A stretch of 64,000 bases of DNA from CAITWD01 sp963842065 (lineage in GTDB: Bacteria; Actinomycetota; Thermoleophilia; Miltoncostaeales; Miltoncostaeaceae): NCBI GenBank assembly GCA_963842065.1, contig CAWJEW010000007.1, positions 434,001 through 498,000 of the forward strand, in the 5' to 3' direction. The notes under the pieces were generated by a model. It was given only the letters and a program-made list of their open reading frames with translations, was not told the origin of the DNA and made no database searches. A program made the position numbers and the translations under genes. Below are positions 37,750 through 45,318 of the stretch, piece after piece; positions within the stretch are counted from its first letter, which is position 1; each line of letters starts with the position of its first letter.

Positions 37750-39054
37750 TTACTCCCGCCCCGCCTCCGCGTGCAACGTGTTGTGCAATGTCCGCGTCGG
37801 TGAGAGGGCGTCGAAGACCGACGCCGCGGCCTGCAGGCGATCGGCGCCGAGGCTGTGCGAGTAGACCTGCGCAGTGATCCGAGGATCCGCGTGACGCAGC
37901 TGCGCGGCGACGTCGGGAAGCGGCACGCCGTGAGCCAGCATGACGCTCGCCGACGTGTGACGCAGCGAATGCCACGAGACCAGCGGCCGGCCCGTGTCGT
38001 CGACGAGCCCCGCGCGCCGGCAGACCCGGCCGAGCGCCTGACCGGGCGTGAACGCGCCCATCGGGCCGCCGAGCTTGCCGGGGAAGACATATCCGTCGGC
38101 TTGCGCACCCGAGCCGATCACGCTCTCGGCGTACCAGTCGGCCAGTCGGGCGGCGAGCGATGCGCCCATGGCAATGGTCTTCGCCTCGCCGCTCTTCGGG
38201 CGCTTGACGTGCCGTATCGGTGGCGATCCGTTGCTGCCCGGCTCCTGCCATACCGAGCGGGCGACCGTGATCTGCTGCGCCTGCAGATCGATGTCCGGCC
38301 AGCGTAGGCCGACCACCTCCCCTAGTCGCAAACCGCACTCGGCAGACACGCGGATCATCACCTCGATGCGCGTGCTACCCCCAGCGCCAATCAACCGCGC
38401 GAGTTCCTCGAGCGTGAGTACACGGCGCGATCCACGGCGCGCCTGATCGTCGCCGGTCGCCTTGGGCAGGCGCATACCGTTGGCGGGGTTCTCCGGAATG
38501 ATCGAGATCGATTCGGCGTACCGGCAAAACGTGCGCAACGCTGTGAGCGCCTTCCAGCACCCATGCCGGCCGTGGGTCTGCGCGATCGCTGCGAGCCATT
38601 GGCCGACCTGCCTCCGGGTGAGGTGGCGCAGCTCGACGTCGCCGAGCAAGGCGTCGATCGAGCGCACATACGCTTGGGAGTGCCCTCGCAGCGTGCTCGG
38701 CGCGAGGATCCCGTCGTGGGCGACCAGATACGCACGCGCGAGATCCCTCACGGTGACGATGTCGGTGTGAGATGCGCTTGGCCGAACCTCGGGCCGACCC
38801 GCTGCGAGCAGTCTGCGTCGCTCTGCCCGGGCCTCCGTAATCGAGCCGTAGTGCCGAACCTGACGCGTCATGCCGGGGGCGGCGCCGGGCACGACCAGTA
38901 CCCACGGGCAGTCACCGCACCGACCGCCAGGGCGGTGATCTGCGCTGCGGGGACAGCGACGGCTGTGCTGGCGATACAGCCCGGGCTCGAACCGTTCCCG
39001 CCACCCTCGGCGGGAACCTGTCTCGCTCTGGAGATCGGTCTGAGCGCTGCCCAT
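37750..39054 (-). CDS. int: Tyrosine recombinase/integrase of the element
   Basis: 434-aa phage-type integrase. Arm-binding and core-binding regions come first (TVRDLARAYLVAHDGILAPSTL-like), then the catalytic domain with Arg in CGLRLGEVVGLRW, HxxR in HSLRHTSAS, LRHADPRIT and the nucleophile Tyr in VYSHSL. Its stop is 35 bp from the left attachment site, the usual position. Start ATG overlaps the upstream gene's TGA by one base. The last codons (TLHNTLH) contain a repeat that may double as arm-type sites. Confidence 0.95.
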   Translation of the reverse strand: MGSAQTDLQSETGSRRGWRERFEPGLYRQHSRRCPRSADHRPGGRCGDCPWVLVVPGAAPGMTRQVRHYGSITEARAERRRLLAAGRPEVRPSASHTDIVTVRDLARAYLVAHDGILAPSTLRGHSQAYVRSIDALLGDVELRHLTRRQVGQWLAAIAQTHGRHGCWKALTALRTFCRYAESISIIPENPANGMRLPKATGDDQARRGSRRVLTLEELARLIGAGGSTRIEVMIRVSAECGLRLGEVVGLRWPDIDLQAQQITVARSVWQEPGSNGSPPIRHVKRPKSGEAKTIAMGASLAARLADWYAESVIGSGAQADGYVFPGKLGGPMGAFTPGQALGRVCRRAGLVDDTGRPLVSWHSLRHTSASVMLAHGVPLPDVAAQLRHADPRITAQVYSHSLGADRLQAAASVFDALSPTRTLHNTLHAEAGRE

Positions 39055-39464
39055 CAGGAAGCCTCGGCGCTTGCGGACTCCAGCCACGAGGTCACCCGCT
39101 GCGCCTGCACGCGTGCGCTGGTGTAGTACCGGGCGACTTCCTCGCCGATCTGGGTCGGGTTGAAGTAATCGTCGGGAAGCTGCTGAACGATCTCGGCCGC
39201 GATCGCCAGTCCGTCGAGGTCCTCCTGAGTGAGGTGCGTCGGTGGCGCTTTGGTCAGCCCTTCGGGTCCGACCCACTGAGCGACGCTCGCGAGGCGGCCT
39301 AGGTTGGAGACGGCGTTCAGGACGTCGGCCGAGCTCGCGCCGTTCGCGACGTCGCACAGCAAGCGGTACGTGGCCAGACGCACTGTCTCGCAGGCGTCGT
39401 CGGAGATCGCCTGCCGGTCGGCATCGGTGATGGGCGAGGTCTGGGTGGGTGACGGCGTGGTCAT
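39054..39464 (-). CDS. Hypothetical protein of the integrase operon
   Basis: 136-aa acidic, helix-rich protein (DDACETVRLATYRLLCDVANG, LDGLAIAAEIVQQLPDDYF). GGAGG 6 bases before ATG. Translationally coupled to int by a TGATG overlap. No recognised domain. Confidence 0.75.
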   Translation of the reverse strand: MTTPSPTQTSPITDADRQAISDDACETVRLATYRLLCDVANGASSADVLNAVSNLGRLASVAQWVGPEGLTKAPPTHLTQEDLDGLAIAAEIVQQLPDDYFNPTQIGEEVARYYTSARVQAQRVTSWLESASAEAS

Positions 39465-39651
39465 GTCTTGCCTCCATGTGTCAGATCGGCACGCGGAGGC
39501 GGGGACGACGCCAAGACCCGCATACCCGAGTACTCGTGTATACGGTGTCGCTGCATCGGAGTGTTCTCCTCCGTTGCCACGGGGTCGGCGCCTGCAAGCG
39601 CGCGGCCCCACTTTGTAGGTAGGCTCACGGTACACCTCTCCTCAGTCGCTG

Positions 39652-39939
39652 TCATGAGGCTTCCCTCCACCAGTTGGCCTTCAGCGGCTCCGGCGGCCCG
39701 GACGTAGATCGCCGCCGGTGGTGAGCCGTGGTGGCCGCCGGCGCTTCCTGCCGCCGGCGTGCGTCGATCGCCTCGCGCTCGTACCGCTCAAGATCGTCGG
39801 CACGGACGAACACCCTGCCGCCCACCCGGAGGGCGCCCGCGCGGTCCATCAGCGCACGGGCAGCTCGACGATCAGCGAATCCATATCGTGCCGCGACGTC
39901 GGTGACGGTCAGGAGGGTGGGGAGAGGCGACGTTGTCAC
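39652..39939 (-). CDS. HTH protein, candidate excisionase
   Basis: 95 aa with an N-terminal excisionase/MerR-like helix-turn-helix (LLTVTDVAARYGFADRRAARAL, then VGGRVFVRADDLERYE). GTG start overlaps the end of the ATPase gene. Its position between replication and int genes fits a recombination-directionality factor or regulator. 39465-39651 shows no gene. Confidence 0.75.
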   Translation of the reverse strand: MTTSPLPTLLTVTDVAARYGFADRRAARALMDRAGALRVGGRVFVRADDLERYEREAIDARRRQEAPAATTAHHRRRSTSGPPEPLKANWWREAS

Positions 39940-41108
39940 TTCGCACCACCGATGATGCCTTCGTAATGTGCCAGTTCGAGGTCGTCGATCACGGGCTCGG
40001 GACCAGGGGGGGTTCCTATAGATACCCCCCCGGTGGTTCCCGGGGTGCCTTCAGACGTGGTTCCGAGTGGTTCCGGTAGCGGTTCCTGCCGTTGGCTGTC
40101 GGATTTTTGGTCAGCGGTTCCCGGGTGGTTCCCGGAGCCTTCCAAAAGCGGTGGTTCCCGAGTGGTTCCTGGCCCCGGATCGGGTGGTTCCACGCCCTGC
40201 TCATGGAGCCAACGCCGGTACTTCTGAGCCGCTACCACGACCTCTCGGCGCCTGCCGTCGCCGGAATCCCTGAGCCGCTGCTGAATCGTCCTCGTCGTGG
40301 CAGTGATCGGGACCCCAAGCGCATCGAGGATCCGTGCGAGCTCCTTGGTCCCATCCGGCCACAGGGCCTTGGCGGGCTCGTACCGAAGTACGCCGTCGTC
40401 GATGCGCCGGAACACGACCTGCTCGGGCACCCAGCTCATGCGCCGCTTGTTGACCTTGAGCGCGAGGCCATCGTCGGCGCTCGCAAGGTGCCACACGACG
40501 TCGACGTCGTCGCCCTTGGCGGACGCGCCGCGGGCGTGCTCGCCCTCGTGGCCGGCGTGATCGAGGCGGACCCATGTGACCCCGCGCACCCGGAGCTCCT
40601 GGCCGGCGTACCGGTAGAACGCCTGGACAGTGTCGTTCGAGTTCTCTTCGCCGCTGACCGCCCGCCCGATCGTGTCGATCACGACGGCTAGGTGCCGGCC
40701 GAGGAACTCCTCGGCGATGTCATCGAGCCAGATGCCGAGCTCCCTGCCCCCGTCGGGCGTGTCGAGTGGCGGCAACTCGACGTGATTGATGTAGACCAGG
40801 CGCTCGAGGTCGCTGTGCGGCCCGAATCCCATGTCCGAGAGGCGCTCGAACAAATCGCTCTCGCTCATCTCCCAGTCGAGGTAGACGACGACGTGGCCGG
40901 CCTTGACGAGCTCGGTTGCCACCCACAGCATGAAGAGGGACTTCTGCTGGCCGTGCTTTGCCCAGATGGCATGGCCGCGAGCGCGGGCGAGGACATCCTC
41001 GAACAGCCAGTCGACCTCGAGCCAGTCGCGGGTCCAGAATGCCGCCCAGTCTTGGCGTCCGTGGCGACCGCGACCGTTGGTTGTTGCGGACTGCGCGTCG
41101 GTGCTCAT
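39936..41108 (-). CDS. RepA-like RecA-fold ATPase
   Basis: 390 aa. RecA/DnaB-type ATPase core at residues ~30-230: a degenerate Walker A reads AKHGQQKS instead of GxxxxGKS, Walker B is HLAVVIDTIGRA, and there are YLDWEMSESDLF and VRLDHAGHE. After a C-terminal winged-helix-like stretch (ARILDALGVPITATTRTIQQRL) comes a Gly/Thr/Pro-rich tail whose DNA holds the GGTTCC repeats. It resembles plasmid/phage RepA helicases, suggesting autonomous replication of the excised element. Confidence 0.8.
   Translation of the reverse strand: MSTDAQSATTNGRGRHGRQDWAAFWTRDWLEVDWLFEDVLARARGHAIWAKHGQQKSLFMLWVATELVKAGHVVVYLDWEMSESDLFERLSDMGFGPHSDLERLVYINHVELPPLDTPDGGRELGIWLDDIAEEFLGRHLAVVIDTIGRAVSGEENSNDTVQAFYRYAGQELRVRGVTWVRLDHAGHEGEHARGASAKGDDVDVVWHLASADDGLALKVNKRRMSWVPEQVVFRRIDDGVLRYEPAKALWPDGTKELARILDALGVPITATTRTIQQRLRDSGDGRRREVVVAAQKYRRWLHEQGVEPPDPGPGTTREPPLLEGSGNHPGTADQKSDSQRQEPLPEPLGTTSEGTPGTTGGVSIGTPPGPEPVIDDLELAHYEGIIGGAK
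40011..40191. repeat. Iteron-like GGTTCC array in the ATPase gene
   Basis: Ten GGTTCC hexamers, most as GTGGTTCC, begin at 40011, 40035, 40059, 40069, 40081, 40116, 40127, 40153, 40164 and 40186. Spacings (24, 24, 10, 12, 35, 11, 26, 11, 22) cluster near one, two or three helical turns and are mostly not multiples of three, so the repeats fall in different codon frames. That argues for selection on DNA, such as initiator binding at an origin. Confidence 0.75.
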
Positions 41109-41428
41109 TCGCCACCGCCGACCAGGGCGCCGTTGACCCATCGTGGTTTTCGGGCTTCGATCACCGCTGGGTCGAGACGCGGATCGCTCCACGCCTCGAT
41201 CAGGTCGACGCGCAGCTGCTCGTGCTCGGCTTCGCTGAGCGACTCCGGCTCGGACCATTCCCAGACGTCTCGCGATGCTCGCTGGCGTCGCACCCATTGA
41301 TCGAGCGACTGGACGGGCAGCGCACCGGCGGACGACTTCCGGACCGCGTGCCAGGTCGCCTCGTCGTAGTCGGTGCACGCCGCCGCCGCGGAATGCCACG
41401 GCCAGGCCGTGCGATCGATGGCGCTCAT
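41105..41428 (-). CDS. Hypothetical protein, replication operon
   Basis: 107-aa Trp-rich protein (RTAWPWHSAAAACTDYDEATW, DVWEWSEPESL). It overlaps both neighbours by 4 bases, so it is part of a tightly coupled operon with the RepA-like ATPase. Family not recognised. Confidence 0.75.
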   Translation of the reverse strand: MSAIDRTAWPWHSAAAACTDYDEATWHAVRKSSAGALPVQSLDQWVRRQRASRDVWEWSEPESLSEAEHEQLRVDLIEAWSDPRLDPAVIEARKPRWVNGALVGGGE

Positions 41429-42633
41429 GCCGCACCATCCGCGAGAGCGTCCAGGACGGGCTCGAGGTACTCACCGGCAGGTCGAAGATCGCTCTCCCGT
41501 CGGCTACGGCCGAGGGCCGTCCGCACGCGCTCGCGGTGGCGGCTGGCGTGCTGCTCCAGGGTCTCCCCGTACAAAGACGGGGTCCGAACGAAATAGCGTC
41601 CGGCGAAGTCCTCGAGGACATCACTGCCAGCCGCCGGCAGGCTCAACCACCAAACGCCGCCGGGGCCAAATCTGCACCGTTCGGCGATGACTCGAAGGTC
41701 TCGACGGACTCTGTTAAGCGTTCGCTCGGAGATCCCGGCGCCGGCGGCTAGCTCTTCGATCTCCAGCGTTCGTCGGGGTCCGTCCCAAAGCTCCCGCAGC
41801 GCAAGGGCGAGACAGCGCTCGTATACGACGGATGAGCCCGGTTCGGCCCCCGTCGCCGCGAAGGCCGAGGCGACGGCTTGGGCCAAGCAGTCAGCGACCT
41901 GGCGGCGCTGGGCCTCGAGCTGAGCCTCGGCCTGACCCAGGGCGAGGCGCCCCTCGGCGGCCCGGTAGGCCGCGTCCGGATCAGGGTCAGGGTCCGGGTC
42001 GCCGTCAGGGGCTCTCGCTGACGCCCGACGCCTCGGGGCTCGAGCCCGCCCTGCGCCCCTCGGGTCGGTCCCGCCCAGCGCCAGCCCGTGGTGCTGGAGC
42101 TCACCCCGCACGTGCGCGCGGACCCGAAGAAGGTGAACGCGGAGTTGCTGCGGGGTGAGCTCGCCCAGGCTCTCGAAGACGTCGTTCCAGTAGCGCGCCA
42201 TTGCTGCAGCCAGGTCCTGAGGGGCCTCGCCGACTCGTCGCGACTCTGGCTCGTCGGCGGTCTCGGAGCCCTTGAGAGCCTCATCGAAAAGCCCTCCCGA
42301 CAACCCGAGATATTCGCCGCGGGTGACTCGCGCCGCGTCTTCGGCAGCCGCCATGAGGTTGGCGGCGGTGCGATGGCGCTCTTCTTGGGAGCCAAAGAGC
42401 CAGTTCGCCGCATCGGGCGAGAACTCGACGCCGATCGTGGTCGCCTCGCCCGTGTGTCCGGCCTGGGGAGCGCGTTGCTCGGAGGCCGGGAAGTGTCCTG
42501 CTGGGTTAGCGGGGGCTAGGCCCGCTTCAACGAAATCAAGATTCACCGACCCCCTATGGGTCACTCGCAGGCAGTCGGAGGTCTCACCCTCCGCGACAGT
42601 CTCTAAACGTGCTGTCAGGGCTGACGCTAGCAC
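41425..42633 (-). CDS. HTH-containing protein, possible replication initiator
   Basis: 402 aa, first gene of the leftward operon. Residues ~200-225 have a DPDPDPD linker. The C-terminal half has a long Ala/Gln-rich helix and then a winged-helix-like region (IEELAAGAGISERTLNRVRRDL, then GPGGVWWLSLP). The same architecture occurs in proteins beside RepA-type ATPases, but I cannot name the family. GTG start uncertain; a 12-bp palindrome lies 20 bp upstream. Confidence 0.6.
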   Translation of the reverse strand: MLASALTARLETVAEGETSDCLRVTHRGSVNLDFVEAGLAPANPAGHFPASEQRAPQAGHTGEATTIGVEFSPDAANWLFGSQEERHRTAANLMAAAEDAARVTRGEYLGLSGGLFDEALKGSETADEPESRRVGEAPQDLAAAMARYWNDVFESLGELTPQQLRVHLLRVRAHVRGELQHHGLALGGTDPRGAGRARAPRRRASARAPDGDPDPDPDPDAAYRAAEGRLALGQAEAQLEAQRRQVADCLAQAVASAFAATGAEPGSSVVYERCLALALRELWDGPRRTLEIEELAAGAGISERTLNRVRRDLRVIAERCRFGPGGVWWLSLPAAGSDVLEDFAGRYFVRTPSLYGETLEQHASRHRERVRTALGRSRRESDLRPAGEYLEPVLDALADGAA

Positions 42634-42652
42634 GCGCTCGCCAGGGTGCGGA

Positions 42653-42664
42653 ACGAATATTCGT
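42653..42664. promoter_or_regulatory. Palindrome between divergent element operons
   Basis: Perfect 12-bp palindrome ACGAATATTCGT in the 246-bp gap between the leftward replication/integration operon and the rightward HTH-terminase genes. AT-rich core in a GC-rich setting; candidate operator of the element's regulator. Confidence 0.4.
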
Positions 42665-42879
42665 CTCAGTTAGCGAAAGGTGGGTGGGAGCTGCCGAGGC
42701 CCGCCTACGAGGCAGCGACAGCTCAACCAATCCCGGCGCCGGTGAGAAGGCGGCAGTGCGATGGTAGCGCGGCACGTTGACGACAACGCCTATGGCCGCC
42801 AATCGGGGCCATAAAAACTGGGTCGCACCCGTTGGCACCCTATGGGAGCCGGCAGGCGCAGGTCTCCACAATCGTGCTC

Positions 42880-43113
42880 ATGGGAACTCGCGGGACTCCT
42901 CGGCCGGCGGACGACCTCCTCACTGTTGAGCAGGTCGCTCGCGGGTGCGCGGTAAGTCGGGCAACCGTGCGGCGGTGGATCGCGAGCGGCGCTCTGGCCG
43001 CCTGCAGACTTGGACCCGGTCCTTCCTCGCCGGTGCGCATCCGCCGCGAGGACCTCGACCGGTTCATTCTCCCTGCGCGCACTGGCCCGGACGTGCACCG
43101 CGCGGTGTTCTGA
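42880..43113 (+). CDS. HTH protein before terminase genes
   Basis: 77 aa, excisionase/MerR-like HTH (LLTVEQVARGCAVSRATVRRWIASGAL, here split as LLTVEQVARGCA and VSRATVRRWI) and RIRREDLDRFI. First gene of the rightward unit; may act on the divergent promoters. Confidence 0.75.
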   Translation: MGTRGTPRPADDLLTVEQVARGCAVSRATVRRWIASGALAACRLGPGPSSPVRIRREDLDRFILPARTGPDVHRAVF

Positions 43114-43155
43114 TGTGCAGGGGCAACTTGCCGATACCAGCTTGTGAAGGTGTGT

Positions 43156-43728
43156 ATGTCTGACCGCTCGCGCTCAGGAAGCGGCCGCTTTTCCCGCAAC
43201 GCAGTGACGATGGCTCGGGACGCGCAGGCCTGGGCGCTGCGTGCCGAGCGCAAGACCTACGCGCAGATTGCTGACGAGCTGGGCGTCAGCAATGAGGGTG
43301 CCCGCCAGGCCGTCCAGCGCTACGCCGGCTCGATCGCCGACGAGAAGATCGCCGACGTGCGCAACGCCGTCCTCGAACAATTGGACTTCTACGAGCGCGA
43401 GCTGGTCGCCCTCCTGCGCCGGCCTCACTACGTGGTCACCAGGGACGGTGATCTTGTCAACGGGCCAGATGGCGGGTACCTGATCGACGACATGCCGATC
43501 ATCGCTTCGATCTCGACCGCGTTGAAGGTGATCCGCGAACGATCCCGCCTGCTCGGGCTCGACGCACCGACCCAGTCTCTGCGACGGATCGATGTGATCT
43601 CACACGACGCGTTCATGGTCGGCCTGGAGCGCCTCGAGGCCGAAGTCAAGGCCCTGGAAGGAAAGGGCCCGACGTACGAGATCGTGAGCGAAGACGACGA
43701 CGCAGACGAGGGCGAGCGTGACGACTGA
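43156..43728 (+). CDS. Terminase small subunit
   Basis: 190 aa. N-terminal HTH (YAQIADELGVSNEGARQAVQRY) for DNA recognition, a central helical oligomerisation region (VLEQLDFYERELVALLRR, ALKVIRERSRLLGL) and an acidic C-terminus. ATG chosen with AAGG 7 bases upstream. Overlaps the large-subunit start by 11 bases. Confidence 0.82.
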   Translation: MSDRSRSGSGRFSRNAVTMARDAQAWALRAERKTYAQIADELGVSNEGARQAVQRYAGSIADEKIADVRNAVLEQLDFYERELVALLRRPHYVVTRDGDLVNGPDGGYLIDDMPIIASISTALKVIRERSRLLGLDAPTQSLRRIDVISHDAFMVGLERLEAEVKALEGKGPTYEIVSEDDDADEGERDD

Positions 43729-45247
43729 TCTCGTCCAGGTGATTGAGGCCACGCCGGAAGAGATCGCTCGCGCCCAGGAGCTGCGTCGAAAGCGCGCTGC
43801 GCTGTCCCACGTCTACGACCCCCGTGACTGGTATTGCGATCACCCAGAGTGCGACGGCCAGCCACACGAGGGCATGCCGGGTAAGCACGCTCGGCACGCG
43901 CAGCGCCCACCGGACGACTGGGCCCGGACGATCTACTTCCGCGGCGGCCGTGGGTCAGGGAAGACCAAGGCCTCATCCCAAGCCCTGGCGAGTCTGATCG
44001 TCGAGTGGTGGGAGCATCCCGGCGAGTGGGCGGTGGTCGCCCCGACCGCCGGCGACGCACGCACGGTCTGCATGGAGTCGGGTACGTCTGGCCTGTTGGT
44101 CGCGCTCGGTGCGTCGGTGATCTCCGGCGGCACGATCACCGATCACGGGCCGTATGTCGAGGGGTACTCGAAGACCGAGGGGACGCTGTACCTCAAAAAC
44201 GGCGGCGTGGTGTACTCGGACGGCGCCGACGACGGCGCCTACCGCATCCAGGGTAAGAACCTGATGGCGCTGTGGGCTGAGGAGCTCGGGCTGTGGAAGA
44301 AGTGGCGCGCCGCGTGGGACGAATCGATCCGCTACGCGGTCCGGATCTCGCCGGCCAAGATCATCGCCTCAGGCACGCCGAAGCGCACGATGCCGGCGCG
44401 AGTGCTCGTCAAGCGCCTGCTCGATGATGACGTGTCGCTCGGTGGCCGGACGACCAACGTACGCCTTCGCACGATCGACAACGCGGTGAACCTCGACGCC
44501 GACACGATGGCCGAGTTCATGGCGTCGCGTGGCACGGCCCTTGAGCGCCAGGAGCTCGAGGGCGAGCTGCTCGACGAGGTCGAGGGCGCCCTGTGGACGA
44601 TCGCGGTGATCGACGACAACCGCATCATCCCGGTGCCGGCCGACGTGTACGACCTGATCCAGCCGGTGCGGGTGGCCGTCGCGATCGACCCTGCGGTCAC
44701 GGCGTCTGAGACCTCCGATGAGACCGGGATCATCGTGTGTGCCAAGGGCGCCGACGGCAAGGGCTACGTGCTCGAGGACCTGTCGGGCGTGTACGAGGTC
44801 GACGCCTGGCCCAAGGTGGTCATCGACGCCCACCAGCGCTGGCAGGCCGACCGCGTGATCGCCGAGGTCAACAACGGCGGGGACTACATCGGCAACGCCC
44901 TGCGCGCGGCCGGCTACCGCGGCGGGTACGAGTCGGTGCGTGCCACCCGCGGCAAGATGGTGCGCGCCGAACCCGTGGCGATCGCCTACTCGCAAGGGCG
45001 CATCTGCCATGTCGGCGAGTTCGCCAAGCTCGAGGAGCAGATGACCACGTGGATCCCGGGTGAGACCGCGGACTCGCCGGACCGCGTCGATGCGCTGGTG
45101 TGGGGGATGACCTTCCTCGGGATCGTCTCGCACGGCTCGTGGGCGATCGCCTACGGTCCGCGACCCGAGCCTGACCCGGACGACACCGCCGAGCGCCCCA
45201 AGAAGCGCGGCTGGGGCGCCACCTACGGACCGAAGGTCGCGGCGTGA
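43718..45247 (+). CDS. Terminase large subunit
   Basis: 509-aa phage DNA-packaging motor. Walker A RGGRGSGKT at ~residue 77, Walker B region LMALWAEELGLW, and an RNase H-like nuclease with AIDPAVTASETSDETG, EVNNGGDYI and SPDRVDALVWG. All key residues are present, so it could still be functional. In a complete prophage the portal gene would follow; here a 24-codon remnant does. Confidence 0.92.
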   Translation: MTTDLVQVIEATPEEIARAQELRRKRAALSHVYDPRDWYCDHPECDGQPHEGMPGKHARHAQRPPDDWARTIYFRGGRGSGKTKASSQALASLIVEWWEHPGEWAVVAPTAGDARTVCMESGTSGLLVALGASVISGGTITDHGPYVEGYSKTEGTLYLKNGGVVYSDGADDGAYRIQGKNLMALWAEELGLWKKWRAAWDESIRYAVRISPAKIIASGTPKRTMPARVLVKRLLDDDVSLGGRTTNVRLRTIDNAVNLDADTMAEFMASRGTALERQELEGELLDEVEGALWTIAVIDDNRIIPVPADVYDLIQPVRVAVAIDPAVTASETSDETGIIVCAKGADGKGYVLEDLSGVYEVDAWPKVVIDAHQRWQADRVIAEVNNGGDYIGNALRAAGYRGGYESVRATRGKMVRAEPVAIAYSQGRICHVGEFAKLEEQMTTWIPGETADSPDRVDALVWGMTFLGIVSHGSWAIAYGPRPEPDPDDTAERPKKRGWGATYGPKVAA

Positions 45248-45318
45248 CCGAGGTCGTGACCGATGCCGGCCGACCCTGTGCTGCTGGTCGTGCGGCCACC
45301 CAGGGGGTCGGTGGCTGA
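45244..45318 (+). pseudogene. 24-codon remnant of the gene after TerL
   Basis: A GTG overlaps the TerL stop as GTGA, the usual coupling in this element, and opens MTEVVTDAGRPCAAGRAA before a TGA at 45316-45318. This looks like the first codons of the missing portal (or other) gene, joined out of frame to the tape-measure gene by a deletion. Confidence 0.5.

Noticed and set aside
45263..45310. ATG start for the tape-measure gene at 45263
   Set aside because: The extra 16 codons are an out-of-frame part of the deleted gene's remnant; tape-measure homology begins near the GTG at 45311.
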